Shown in pieces: positions 56,901-64,000 of a stretch of 64,000 nucleotides of DNA. The position numbers were made by a program, and so were the translations under genes. This stretch comes from JAHRVQ01 sp029941905 (GTDB taxonomy: Bacteria > Pseudomonadota > Gammaproteobacteria > Pseudomonadales > Azotimanducaceae), in the NCBI GenBank assembly GCA_029941905.1, contig JAPYTQ010000001.1:310001-374000 (forward strand). Reading direction: 5' to 3'. The notes beneath the pieces were generated by a model. It did not search any database, was not told where the DNA came from, and saw nothing but the letters and a program-made list of their open reading frames with translations. Each line of letters opens with the position of its first letter. Position 1 is the first letter of the stretch.

Positions 56901-57490
56901 CCGCCCTGTTCCGTGCCAATCCAGAGATTTCCATGACTATCTTCAAATATAGACCAAACCTTACCTGCACCCAGACTCGAGGGGTCAGAAGAATCGTGGT
57001 GATAGTGAGACAGTTCACCACTGGACGAGTAGTGAACCAATCCTGCATTAGTTCCAATCCAGAACCTGTTCTTTGAATCTTCAAACAGGACTTTGATGCG
57101 GTTATGTCGATCAGCCTGTTTATCTTTGGCTTTATCAATCAATATCTTCTTAAAACCCTGGGTAACCTCATCATAAAGATTGAGCCCCCCGTCAGTTGCA
57201 ATCCACAGTGTACCGTCTGATCGAGACAGGATGTCCCGTACTGAATTGTTTGAAAGAGAATTAGAGTCATCACTCTCATGGAGGAAGGTTTCGAACGTGT
57301 AACCGTCGTACTTGCGCAGACCTTCCTGGGCGCCAATCCAGATAAAACCATACTGATCCTGGGTGATAGCTGTAACGGTTGCCGATAAACCATCTTCCGT
57401 GCTCAACCTGTCAAAGATGACATTGTGATGGTCGGCCAGTTTTGTGACTGCACTTACTTCCAGCGATAAAAACACCAGCAGGCAAGCCAT
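53918..57490 (-). CDS. Two-component propeller histidine kinase with Y_Y_Y, PAS and HisKA_2 domains
   Basis: 1190 residues from ATG 57490, where a signal peptide begins (ACLLVFLSLEVSA). The frame extends upstream to 57658 but passes through a strong hairpin, so the start at 57490 is preferred. About 14 Reg_prop repeats with the W(I/V)G/AT pattern (such as GFIWIGAQEGL and GNLWIGTEQGGLN) form a double beta-propeller sensor. A Y_Y_Y domain (FRYFLEGFDKEW) follows, then a transmembrane helix (WAYLVYLLIGVGVL), a PAS domain, a HisKA_2 His box (LLKEVHHRVKNNMQVISSM) and the ATPase with NELISNSLKHAF and GDDGKGLP. HisKA_2 kinases usually act with receivers of the DIHLxxxxDGIE type, which both regulators here have. 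Confidence 0.92.
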   Translation of the reverse strand: MACLLVFLSLEVSAVTKLADHHNVIFDRLSTEDGLSATVTAITQDQYGFIWIGAQEGLRKYDGYTFETFLHESDDSNSLSNNSVRDILSRSDGTLWIATDGGLNLYDEVTQGFKKILIDKAKDKQADRHNRIKVLFEDSKNRFWIGTNAGLVHYSSSGELSHYHHDSSDPSSLGAGKVWSIFEDSHGNLWIGTEQGGLNRLEPTTGSFKRYESDKQNPLTLSDNHVRAIVEDDGGKIWVATYNGAVSVLDPDTEIFSRIDYQTNLPTALKSGRALALLRDQNNRIWIGTANGLYLYADGAFTAYINDPTDPRSIGDNAIANLFQDLGGVIWAGTNSGINKWNADSRTFPHFKRGSAHGLASNDTSSFAEMPNGDIWIGSINGLSKWNANSGTFTQYSTEEIGLSDRTLMSMAVQGDDLWVGTMSGGVNIIRDDKVITTFLNDPNDSNSLSDNRVSRILTDSRGDVWLTTYGGGVNRYLGNGKFQRFPGPDSPSDQFMELKTHDIVEVTDGSMWIATFGGGVVVLDPETGDLQNLRHDPDDTESLSSDDTISLLSTVKGVWIGTRSTGVNFYDFASQKIMRRSMSHGLASNAIWGMLEDAGGNLWISGVKGLSVYYPGSDTFVLYDFEHGLQSDDFNMAASLKLSDGSFLFGGNNGFNAFHPHRISGNTYVPPVRITSFSKFNKTVHLPVPVYRRENIELAYNDSVIGFEFAAMDYTAPAKNKFRYFLEGFDKEWVESRGAHTVTYTNLDYGDYVFRVTGSNNDGVWNEDGASIEIKVNPPIWATWWAYLVYLLIGVGVLSQVQKANESRLRRMAEKRYSERLQLYIESLEEATDCVLIADANKHLMYANNAINSILGVTPSRAVGRSILSLLFSDPSDASLARAGLRSNGRWHGEVKTRKGSEFVTTEITIAAVHDDSDNETAYVSIARDITGRKKTEAELEKHRLNLEQIVGERTVELEHEIAENKAVQRELAESLKEKELLLKEVHHRVKNNMQVISSMLNIQAETIGDDVYSELLGESQQRIKSMSLIHENLYQSENVSEIDFEDYINMLAKSLHRFYSVQGVMVNLDIEVDNVLLDIETAVPCGIIINELISNSLKHAFEGKEGRGTISVRFKSVNCRYVLEIGDDGKGLPEGFALESSSSMGMEIVSILTQQLDGRLRFESANGAHFEISFPRNEKDVNEVSISS

Positions 57491-57545
57491 TGAGACCCCA
57501 AGGACTTTGATTCTCTTTACAGCTTTGATTTGTTTTACCCAAAGC

Positions 57546-57580
57546 AGAAACAAACCCCGGCAATGCCGGGGTTTGTTTCT
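57546..57580. terminator. 16-base perfect hairpin between the protease and kinase genes
   Basis: AGAAACAAACCCCGGC and its complement form a perfect 16-base stem with an AAT loop, flanked by T-rich sequence on both sides. It lies 60 bases after the protease stop (minus strand) and about 56 bases before the kinase start. It probably terminates or attenuates transcription from the protease gene into the kinase gene. Confidence 0.75.
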
Positions 57581-57639
57581 TTCTCTTAACTCAGGCCCTA
57601 AGGACCAAAATAATTGCTGCAGAGACTCAAATACCACAG

Positions 57640-60565
57640 TTACTCCTGCTGTACCCACATATTGACGCCAATGCTATTCCCATCTTCGCTTCCAACGCTC
57701 TGGTTGCTGAAACCTCCCTGCTCCCACCAGTTGCCTTGCTCCCACCAGTTGCCTTGCTCCCACCAGTTGCCTTGCTCCCACCAGTTGCCTTGCTCCCACC
57801 AGTTGCCCTGATTTTCAGTGGTTGCCTGCTCCCACCAGTTGCCCATGTTCTCGTAGCCAACCTGTTCCCACCAGTTGCCCAGGTTCTCGTAGCCTCCCTG
57901 TTCCCACCAGTTGCCCTCGTTCACAAAACCACCCTGTTCCCACCAGTTGCCTTGTTCCCACCAGTTACCTTGTTCCCACCAGTTACCTTGTTCCCACCAG
58001 TTACNNNNNNNNNNNNNNNNNNNNNNNNNNNNNNNNNNNNNNNNNNNNNNNNNNNNNNNNNNNNNNNNNNNNNNNNNNNNNNNNNNNNNNNNNNNNNNNN
58101 NNNNCTTGTTCCCACCAGTTACCTTGTTCCCACCAGTTACCTTGTTCCCACCAGTTACCTTGTTCCCACCAGTTACCCTGTTCCCACCAGTTACCCGCGA
58201 CCCCGGCTAGACTTTCGGGACCGCCAAAGTTGCGGATGTAGCCCGATTCCAGTAGACCGCTGAAATCCCAGGCATAACCATTGCTGAGCAGATCATCGAC
58301 ATTCCATCTGTATCCATTTTTCTGTAGTTCGGCAGGATTCCAGAAATACCTAACACTCCAGACTAATGGTTCGTCGTGAATATTCGTAGCATCCCAGTTA
58401 AAACCTTCACCTTCTGGAATACTGCTATCCCAGCTGAATTCATTGGTGCTGGCAAAACCAAATGTAGTCTCATTATACATCCGCGCTGGTCCGCCGAAAT
58501 GTGCCTTATTTGACAAATCAAGCGACAGATTCACGCTAGTATCCAAACAAGTCTCGAGAGGACTATGAACTGCTAGAAAGGCATTAACAAGACCTGATCC
58601 TTGTTCAAAAACGCTATATGCCAGCGAACCATCAGCCAGGGTTGCAGCACTGGCGGACGCCATTAACTTGCATTTTACCTCATCCGGGGTTAGGTCCGGA
58701 TTTTCCTGGAGTATCAACGCAGCAACACCTGATACAACAGCGGCTGATTGCGAGGTCCCTGACATCGAAAAGTAGGTATTCTGATAATGAAACTCAGGGT
58801 GTTCCTTGGCCTGGGTCGAGTTCTTTTTCATTATGCCGACCATATGTCCACCAGGGGCGATGAGCTCTGGTTTAACGTGCCCAGCAACGGTGGGTCCTCG
58901 GGATGAGAAAGTCGCAACAAAATCGTCGTAGGTGTTAGACGGAGTGTAGTTGTCAGTCATTGCACCAACAGTGACCACATAAGGGACGACACCAGGCGCG
59001 GAAATGGTCATTGGTTCCGGACCCCGGTTACCAGAAGACACAATAACCACAATCCCTGCTTTCCAGGCGGCCATGACAGCCTGATTGACTGGATCTTGCC
59101 AGTAGTGTGACTGAGGTGTTCCACCGAACGAAATATTCAACACGCGGATGTTGTACTCATCCTTATTGGCAATGACGAAGGCAATTGACCTGATGATATT
59201 CAGATAAGTACCTTTACCTTCCGCATCCAGTGCTTTAACGATGACCAGCTCGACGTCAGGTGCAATACCATTGTAACCGCCAGTCTTCATGGCGTTGGAA
59301 TCCTTCGACTCGCTACTGTTAGCGATAATGCTCGCAATGTGCGTCCCATGGCCATTTTTGTCTTTTAACTGTCGATTCTTGCCAGAGTGTTTTTTGCTGG
59401 ATTCGTCAATTGACACTCTCTTGTCCTTAATTGAATCGTAAAACGCCAGAACCCTGCTATCTTTTTCCGTGTTGTTAACCAGGTCCTTATGGCCCCACAT
59501 GCCCGAATCAATAATAGCTACACCAATACCTTTACCTGTGATGCCTTCCTGGTGCAGTAAGTCCGCATAGATTAAGGACGGAAAAACACTATCCAGCGGA
59601 GTTTCACCCTTCTTGCCGGACTTCTTGCCGGACTTCTTGCCGGACTTCTTGTTTTTATTTCCATGACCTGCTGTTTGTACCGTGTTGTTAGAAAAAACCT
59701 GGATAATACCTGGGGTAGATCTCATCGTCTGGACCTGCCCAGAGTTCAAGTCTGCACCTACTGCATTGATAATGGCCAGCTCATGAGTCAGCTCCACACC
59801 AATACCCAAAAGTATGTTCTTCACCTGCTTGACACTATGACCGGAAACAACATAAGACCGAGTTGATTGGTTCCCTGAATCTTGCTCTTGCTCATTCCAG
59901 GGGAACCTGGCTAAACGTTCGGACGGTTCGACATTAACTGGGTTTTCTTCATCCCAGAGGTACCTGACTAAACGCTGTGAAGGGTCGATATTGTCTGGAT
60001 TATCCTCGTCCCACAGATACCTGACTACACGTTGTGACGATTCGACATTGTCCGGATTGTCCTCGTCCCAGAGATACCTGACTACACGTTGTGACGATTC
60101 GACATTGTCCGGATTGTCTTCGTCCCAGAGATACCTGACTANNNNNNNNNNNNNNNNNNNNNNNNNNNNNNNNNNNNNNNNNNNNNNNNNNNNNNNNNNN
60201 NNNNNNNNNNNNNNNNNNNNNNNNNNNNNNNNNNNNNNNNNCGGATTGTCTTCGTCCCAGAGATACCTGACTACACGTTGTGACGATTCGATATTGCCCG
60301 GATTGTCCTCGTCCCAGAGATACCTGACTAAACGCTGCGGAGGTTCGACTTCATCTGGGTTTTCCTCATCCCAGAGGTACCTGACCAGATGCTGTCGAGG
60401 TTTTGCACTGTCTGGGTTTTCCTCATCCCATAAATACCTGGCGATACTGGGCTGCACGGACTGATCCTCCGGGCCGATTATTCCTGTCGCCGCAATTGAA
60501 ATTTGAGTTGTAACTAGTAGTACTCCGACGAGTACGGTGACCAAAAAATATCCAATTTTACTCAT
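57640..60565 (-). CDS. Subtilisin-like serine protease with two tandem-repeat arrays (spans two assembly gaps)
   Basis: Exported S8 protease. Order: signal peptide (FLVTVLVGVLLVTTQISIAA); N-terminal 19-residue repeats RYLWDEDNPDNVESSQRVV; an I9-like propeptide region (YVVSGHSVKQVKNILLGIGV); a Lys-rich GKKS linker; then the catalytic domain. Asp is in VAIIDSGMWGHKDL, His in GHGTHIASI, the oxyanion Asn in VSSGNRGP and the Ser in MSGTSQSAAVVSG, so the triad is complete. The C-terminal region is Trp-rich and ends in GNWWEQ hexapeptides, closing with GVNMWVQQE. Two 100-N gaps interrupt the repeats, and the frame appears to shift at the second only because gap length is arbitrary. A sigma54 promoter match lies upstream. 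Confidence 0.88.
57718..58195 (-). repeat. 18-base tandem repeat array encoding GNWWEQ
   Basis: At least 17 GNWWEQ hexapeptides are visible: five before the gap and twelve after. Some are separated by other six-residue spacers (GGFVNE, GGYENL, VGYENM, ATTENQ, GGFSNQ), so the period stays at six residues throughout. The true copy number is unknown because the array contains a 100-N gap. The translated pattern, constant reading frame and position at the C-terminus of an exported protease show it is coding. Confidence 0.9.
58005..58104. other. Assembly gap (100 N) within the GNWWEQ array
   Basis: Exactly 100 N, the usual placeholder for a gap of unknown length. The flanking repeats are near-identical, which explains why the assembly broke here. 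Confidence 0.95.
59600..59652 (-). repeat. 12-base repeat encoding GKKS
   Basis: Four GKKS/GKKG units lie between the propeptide region and the catalytic domain of the protease. They form a short, positively charged, flexible linker, possibly a cleavage or binding site. Confidence 0.8.
59909..60439 (-). repeat. 57-base tandem repeats encoding RYLWDEDNPDNVESSQRVV
   Basis: Eight visible units of 19 residues in one frame: three and a partial before the gap, four after, plus a degenerate unit (RFPWNEQEQ). Units next to the gap are identical (ending SSQRVV); outer units differ (RYLWDEENPDSAKPRQHLV at the start, RYLWDEENPVNVEPSERLA at the end). This is the pattern of recent duplication or gene conversion in the middle of an array. 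True copy number is unknown. Confidence 0.9.
60142..60241. other. Assembly gap (100 N) within the 19-residue repeat array
   Basis: Exactly 100 N, a placeholder length, flanked by identical repeat units. It happens to keep the reading frame. Confidence 0.95.
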
Positions 60566-60721
60566 ATCTATCCCCTGTTCTTAACATCAATCCCTGTCTG
60601 ATACGAATCCCTAGTTTTAAGTATTTTTTAATTTGCATTTCTTTATACTTTTCTCAATCAGGACTTCAGTCCGGGCTTGCTACAGAACAAACAGATAGAC
60701 ATCAATCTTTGCAGATTAGTA

Positions 60722-60737
60722 TCCAAATTTCATGCCA
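60722..60737 (-). promoter_or_regulatory. Candidate sigma54 promoter of the protease gene
   Basis: On the minus strand TGGCATGAAATTTGGA matches the -24/-12 consensus TGGCACGNNNNTTGCW with correct spacing; the differences are C to T in the -24 part and C to G in the -12 GC. Transcription would start near 60711, about 145 bases before the protease ATG. The adjacent upstream gene encodes a sigma54-type activator. A second, small palindrome (GGACTTCAGTCC, 60661-60672) lies between it and the gene. Confidence 0.5.
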
Positions 60738-60827
60738 TTCTAGGTTTATCCGATAAGTGGTTGTTTTGAAACAAATATGGAAAATTCCTAGATCGAAAAA
60801 GAACATTTGGCGAAAATATTTTGAAAT

Positions 60828-60879
60828 AAAGAAATATATAGCGGTAATTAATGGCGCATTAAGCGCAATATATTTCTTT
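60828..60879. repeat. AT-rich inverted repeat after the sigma54 regulator gene
   Basis: AAAGAAATATAT (60828-60839) and its exact complement (60868-60879) flank a nested GCGC-ATTAA-GCGC hairpin. It lies about 20 bases after the regulator stop and may act as its terminator or as an upstream binding region for the protease promoter. Confidence 0.45.
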
Positions 60880-60897
60880 CACCAGATGCGCCAACAT

Positions 60898-63801
60898 CTA
60901 AACAGCGTGCTCCAAAGGGACCTCGGCAACCAGGCGCCGGTAGGTTGGCAGGGAAACACCCATCAAACTTGAAGCTTCTTTCCTGTTCAGAGAACGCTGC
61001 TCCAACTCCCGAACAAGCGCAAACGACACCAAATCCAGTACCGTTTGACCTCGATCACGAGCCAGCACAGTCAAATCGAATAGTATCGTCTGGAGAATCT
61101 CCCAGTCTGCCTGACCACCAGGGTTTCTGATGCCGGGACTACCCTGCAAGCGAGAGACTTTACGCCGAAGTGTTGATTCAGGCACCCTAAGGGTCAGGGC
61201 AGCACGATTGAGTACCTCAGAATTTAAAGCCAGGCTTTTCTTGATCAGGTCTTCTTCAAGCCACCGACCCAGAGGAGGCAAGTCATTCACATTCGCCATA
61301 CAACTGTCCACCATTCGTTTGAGCAGAGTCTGTAAGTGGCTCTCAGGACTCTGGTCCTTGGCACGCCTTGTTGGAATCTCATTCGATTCTGCCGGAAAAA
61401 GACCAAGGTGTATAGAACTTAACCTGGAATCTTTGCAGAGAATTAAGCCACGATTGATAACATTGATAAGTTCCCGAATATTGCCGGGCCAGCTATGCTC
61501 GACCAGCGCCTTCTCGGCATTCTCTGTAAATCCCAGAAGGTTCTTGCTGTATTGGGAAGAGTAGATTTTGAGGTAGTGATTCGCCAACAACATTATGTCG
61601 CCCTGACGAGCGCGAAGCGGCGGCGAATCAATAGCAAATACATTCAAGCGGTAATACAGATCCTCGCGAAATTTACCCTCTCTCACCAGCGCCTGCAAAT
61701 CACGATTCGTCGCTGCTATTACTCTGGTATCAACTAATTCATATCGATTCGAACCGACTGGGACGAGTTGTCGTTCCTGAACATAACGAAGCAATTTAAC
61801 CTGCACATCGAGTGGTAGTTCTCCAACTTCGTCCAGTAAAACTGTTCCGCCATCAGCTTCTTTGAGTCTCCCGGAGAAATTCTTATCTGCGCCGGTAAAG
61901 GACCCTTGGATGTGGCCAAACAGTTCACTTTCGATAAGGCTGCCGACAATGGCGCCGCAATCAACAATGATATAGGGCTTGTCTTTTCGTTTGCTATTTT
62001 CATGAATGGTTTTGGCAATCAACTCCTTGCCCGTGCCTGATTCTCCTGAGATAAGCACCGTCGCTTCTGTAGGTCCCACCATCTCGATACTCTCGACGAG
62101 ACTCTTCATAATCGCAGACTGATAGAGGAAATGAGATTCCCCGGTAGCACTGGTAGTTGCTTCAGCAGGTAGATCAAACCGGGACAATCCCGAGGCGACG
62201 TAATTTACCAACGTTTCCAGAAATTCCACATCACTTTGTAACAATTCCCCGCCAGTAATAAACACCAGCTTCTCGGCACTCAGTCGAAACAGATGGACTT
62301 TTCCGGCGTTAACGTAATTGCTATTTGATGCCAGCAACTCACCGACTTTTAAAAAGTGCATTTTTGACAGGGCGATATCTTGCATACCTTTAAAATCATC
62401 AACGCCTTTTACTGCACCAGAGATTGCCCAAATTGTACTATTTTCAGATTCAAGTACAGCCACCTGGTCGAAGTCGAAGGATCGAAGCAGGTGGTGGCAG
62501 ATTTTCTTGCTCATTTCTTCAAGACTGGTCGTCCGGGCAACCACACTTACAACATTCCACATCAGAACAAGGTTATGATATTCGCGCTGTTTTTCAGACT
62601 CCGTACTGGCAATTTGCAAACTATTCTCAACATCATCACTCCAGACGATTACCCTGTCACCGCCTGAGTCCTTCGCCACACTCAATGCCCACTCGGCACG
62701 CCGAAAAAGCTCGAATGGCTGCTGGTCGCCAGGCGAACTATATGAAAGCCCGATGCTGATACTTGGATTTGTTAGCGAAAAATGCTTCTTGAGCGAACTT
62801 AGTACTGAATCAGCGATAAGCTCACCTTCCACAACCGATGTATAAGGCATACTGACTGATAGATGCGCTGGCGAGTAAATGCTAACGAGGTCGGTCGAAC
62901 GCAACATCTGGTTAAGCACCTGGGAGACTTCCTCAACGACCACGGGCTTGCCTTTAGTTTTGAAAGATACCAGAAGCTGACACATTGAAGATTCACTTGG
63001 CGTCAAGCGGTCGGGTCCGACCTGTAACATCAGCTCCTGTGTGGTTGGCAGCATCTCGATGGGGTCAGCGATTTCGGTCAACTCCCTTAAAATCAACACG
63101 CCTCCATCGTGCATGGGACCAACAATGCCATCAACCAACTTTGGAATTTTTCCAACAGCGCTAATCACAAAGGGAGCCAGCTTTGTTACATCACTACTTA
63201 GCAAGGCGGCATTTATCTTGGCTTGCACAGAATTGCCCAACAAAGAAAACACTTCCGGCCAGGGACGATCTCTGGCCACTTCCAAGTTTGTTTCTAATAT
63301 TGTTTCAGCGTCACTATTCAGGTCGCTGATATCACCCCACTGGTTAACGAAAACCAGTCCGTTACCGATACATGTCAGTGCGGTTTGTAAAAGCTGTTGG
63401 GTTTTCCTAAGTTCTCTTTCAATGGAAAATTTGTACAGCGCCATCTCTATTACGATCTGCAGTTCCCGATTCTCGACAGGCTTGATGATGTAACCGTAGG
63501 GCGTTACTTCCTTAGCCCGTGACACAGTCTCCTCATCCGAGTAGGCAGTCAAAAAGACGACCGGTACACCCCGCTCGGCCTGAATAACCTGGGCGACTTC
63601 AATACCATCGACCCCATCTTTTAAATGAATATCTGTTAGCAATAAATCAGGCTGGGTATCTGCAGCCAACTCGATGGCCTCCAGGCCAAACGCAATACCG
63701 ACAACCTCATAACCCATTTGCGTCAGACGACTCTTCAGCTCGCGGGCAATAAGCGCCTCGTCCTCGATAATAAGTATTGTCTGTTTCTTCGAAGTCATCA
63801 T
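60898..63801 (-). CDS. Sigma54-type response regulator with PAS, GGDEF-like, GAF, AAA+ and HTH domains
   Basis: 967 residues; ATG 63801 or 63798. Receiver about 1-125 (phospho-Asp 57 in LLLTDIHLKDG; KPVENREL follows), PAS about 145-245. A GGDEF-like domain (about 280-400) has SPAHL where GGDEF should be but keeps PSISIGLSYSS and AEWALSVAK. A GAF domain follows (about 410-540). The AAA+ domain has GESGTGKE (near 587), GSFTGA (near 632, a variant of the sigma54-contacting GAFTGA loop) and VLLDEVGEL. The C-terminus holds a Fis-like HTH (RVPESTLRRKVSRLQ) and a second HTH-like stretch (SLNRKEASSLMGVSLPTYRR). It probably activates the protease gene downstream. Confidence 0.9.
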   Translation of the reverse strand: MMTSKKQTILIIEDEALIARELKSRLTQMGYEVVGIAFGLEAIELAADTQPDLLLTDIHLKDGVDGIEVAQVIQAERGVPVVFLTAYSDEETVSRAKEVTPYGYIIKPVENRELQIVIEMALYKFSIERELRKTQQLLQTALTCIGNGLVFVNQWGDISDLNSDAETILETNLEVARDRPWPEVFSLLGNSVQAKINAALLSSDVTKLAPFVISAVGKIPKLVDGIVGPMHDGGVLILRELTEIADPIEMLPTTQELMLQVGPDRLTPSESSMCQLLVSFKTKGKPVVVEEVSQVLNQMLRSTDLVSIYSPAHLSVSMPYTSVVEGELIADSVLSSLKKHFSLTNPSISIGLSYSSPGDQQPFELFRRAEWALSVAKDSGGDRVIVWSDDVENSLQIASTESEKQREYHNLVLMWNVVSVVARTTSLEEMSKKICHHLLRSFDFDQVAVLESENSTIWAISGAVKGVDDFKGMQDIALSKMHFLKVGELLASNSNYVNAGKVHLFRLSAEKLVFITGGELLQSDVEFLETLVNYVASGLSRFDLPAEATTSATGESHFLYQSAIMKSLVESIEMVGPTEATVLISGESGTGKELIAKTIHENSKRKDKPYIIVDCGAIVGSLIESELFGHIQGSFTGADKNFSGRLKEADGGTVLLDEVGELPLDVQVKLLRYVQERQLVPVGSNRYELVDTRVIAATNRDLQALVREGKFREDLYYRLNVFAIDSPPLRARQGDIMLLANHYLKIYSSQYSKNLLGFTENAEKALVEHSWPGNIRELINVINRGLILCKDSRLSSIHLGLFPAESNEIPTRRAKDQSPESHLQTLLKRMVDSCMANVNDLPPLGRWLEEDLIKKSLALNSEVLNRAALTLRVPESTLRRKVSRLQGSPGIRNPGGQADWEILQTILFDLTVLARDRGQTVLDLVSFALVRELEQRSLNRKEASSLMGVSLPTYRRLVAEVPLEHAV

Positions 63802-63895
63802 TAATTTTTGTTAGTTTTCAAAGCCGTGCATTAACAACCTATCAGAAGTTGTTACAACTTTACAGTCGTGAATGTTGGAAAAACAAACGCGACGT

Positions 63896-64000
63896 TCAAC
63901 CATATACTCTCTTTGCTTCTCTTCTACGTGCATGCAGAATCGGTTCAGTATACCCGTTAGGTTGGTCAATACCTTTAAACACCAGATCACAGGCTGCCTG
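63896..64000 (-). CDS. glcB: Malate synthase G, C-terminal end only
   Basis: 34 codons open to the right edge: ACDLVFKGIDQPNGYTEPIL followed by HARRREAKRVYG and TGA. The FKGxxQPNGYTEPILHxRR ending is characteristic of malate synthase G, the glyoxylate-shunt enzyme that condenses glyoxylate and acetyl-CoA. The rest lies outside the window. It is transcribed towards the sigma54 regulator gene, about 95 bases away, with no clear terminator between them. Confidence 0.75.
   Translation of the reverse strand, partial: QAACDLVFKGIDQPNGYTEPILHARRREAKRVYG

Noticed and set aside
57736..58263. Plus-strand open frames rich in CSHQLP or LPPVAL repeats
   Set aside because: They are complements of the GNWWEQ repeat array. 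Any 18-base repeat without stops is open in several frames; only the minus-strand frame joins to a signal peptide and protease domain.
57718..60439. CRISPR array
   Set aside because: Repeats are directly adjacent (18 or 57 bases) with no unique spacers, are in frame with a protein, and no cas genes are present.
1..64000. tRNA, rRNA, integrase or insertion sequence
   Set aside because: I looked for T-loop-like GGTTCGAATCC sequences, rRNA segments and transposase motifs and found none I could support.

Overview
The window looks like one scaffold piece from an uncultured or draft-assembled gammaproteobacterium, probably marine and Gram-negative. Evidence: outer-membrane proteins (NodT-type efflux lipoprotein, TonB-dependent receptor, MtrB-type barrel remnant), MtrA/DmsE-type multihaem cytochromes, a sigma54 activator, the 3' end of malate synthase G, and many small catabolic enzymes between transporters. 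The lineage is an inference; no rRNA or tRNA gene was seen. Two 100-base N runs (58005-58104 and 60142-60241) are assembly gaps, and both lie inside tandem repeats of one gene.

Layout. 1-1394: cardiolipin synthase, cut by the left edge. 1801-7417: tripartite efflux module (NodT lipoprotein, HlyD adaptor, DUF2955-like membrane protein), then an SDR and a 2-oxoglutarate/Fe(II) oxygenase. 7568-9934: three multihaem cytochromes (NapC/NirT-type, octahaem, decahaem) of an electron conduit. 9972-14282: a run of decayed genes: mtrB-like barrel (in-frame stop plus frameshift), mrpA-like antiporter subunit (frameshifts, deletions) and another envelope protein (in-frame TGA). 14394-18455: HdeD-like protein, small barrel, phospholipase D-type synthase and patatin. 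18700-29858: acyl-CoA/alcohol metabolism, gamma-glutamyltransferase, VOC protein, SMP-30 lactonase, LLM oxidoreductase, amidase, MFS and MATE transporters. 30019-36123: TonB receptor, peptide-binding protein, acyl-CoA dehydrogenase. 36426-51821: heterodimeric ABC exporter, SDR, a helical-repeat membrane-anchored protein, CDP-alcohol phosphatidyltransferase, RHH regulator, second MATE, second LLM enzyme, two MFS transporters, an orphan membrane protein and an exported amidohydrolase.

51883-63801 is the most distinctive part: four minus-strand genes in the order sigma54-type response regulator, subtilisin-like protease, beta-propeller histidine kinase, GGDEF/EAL response regulator. The protease has an N-terminal array of 19-residue repeats (RYLWDEDNPDNVESSQRVV) and a C-terminal array of GNWWEQ hexapeptides. 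A good sigma54 promoter match lies upstream of it. The two regulators have related receiver-PAS halves, and both carry degenerate GGDEF domains. I read this as a signalling locus controlling an exported repeat-bearing protease, which I do not recognise as a described system.

The rest is mostly ordinary housekeeping, catabolic and transport genes, with several decayed genes and a set of short palindromes that supply or touch stop codons.
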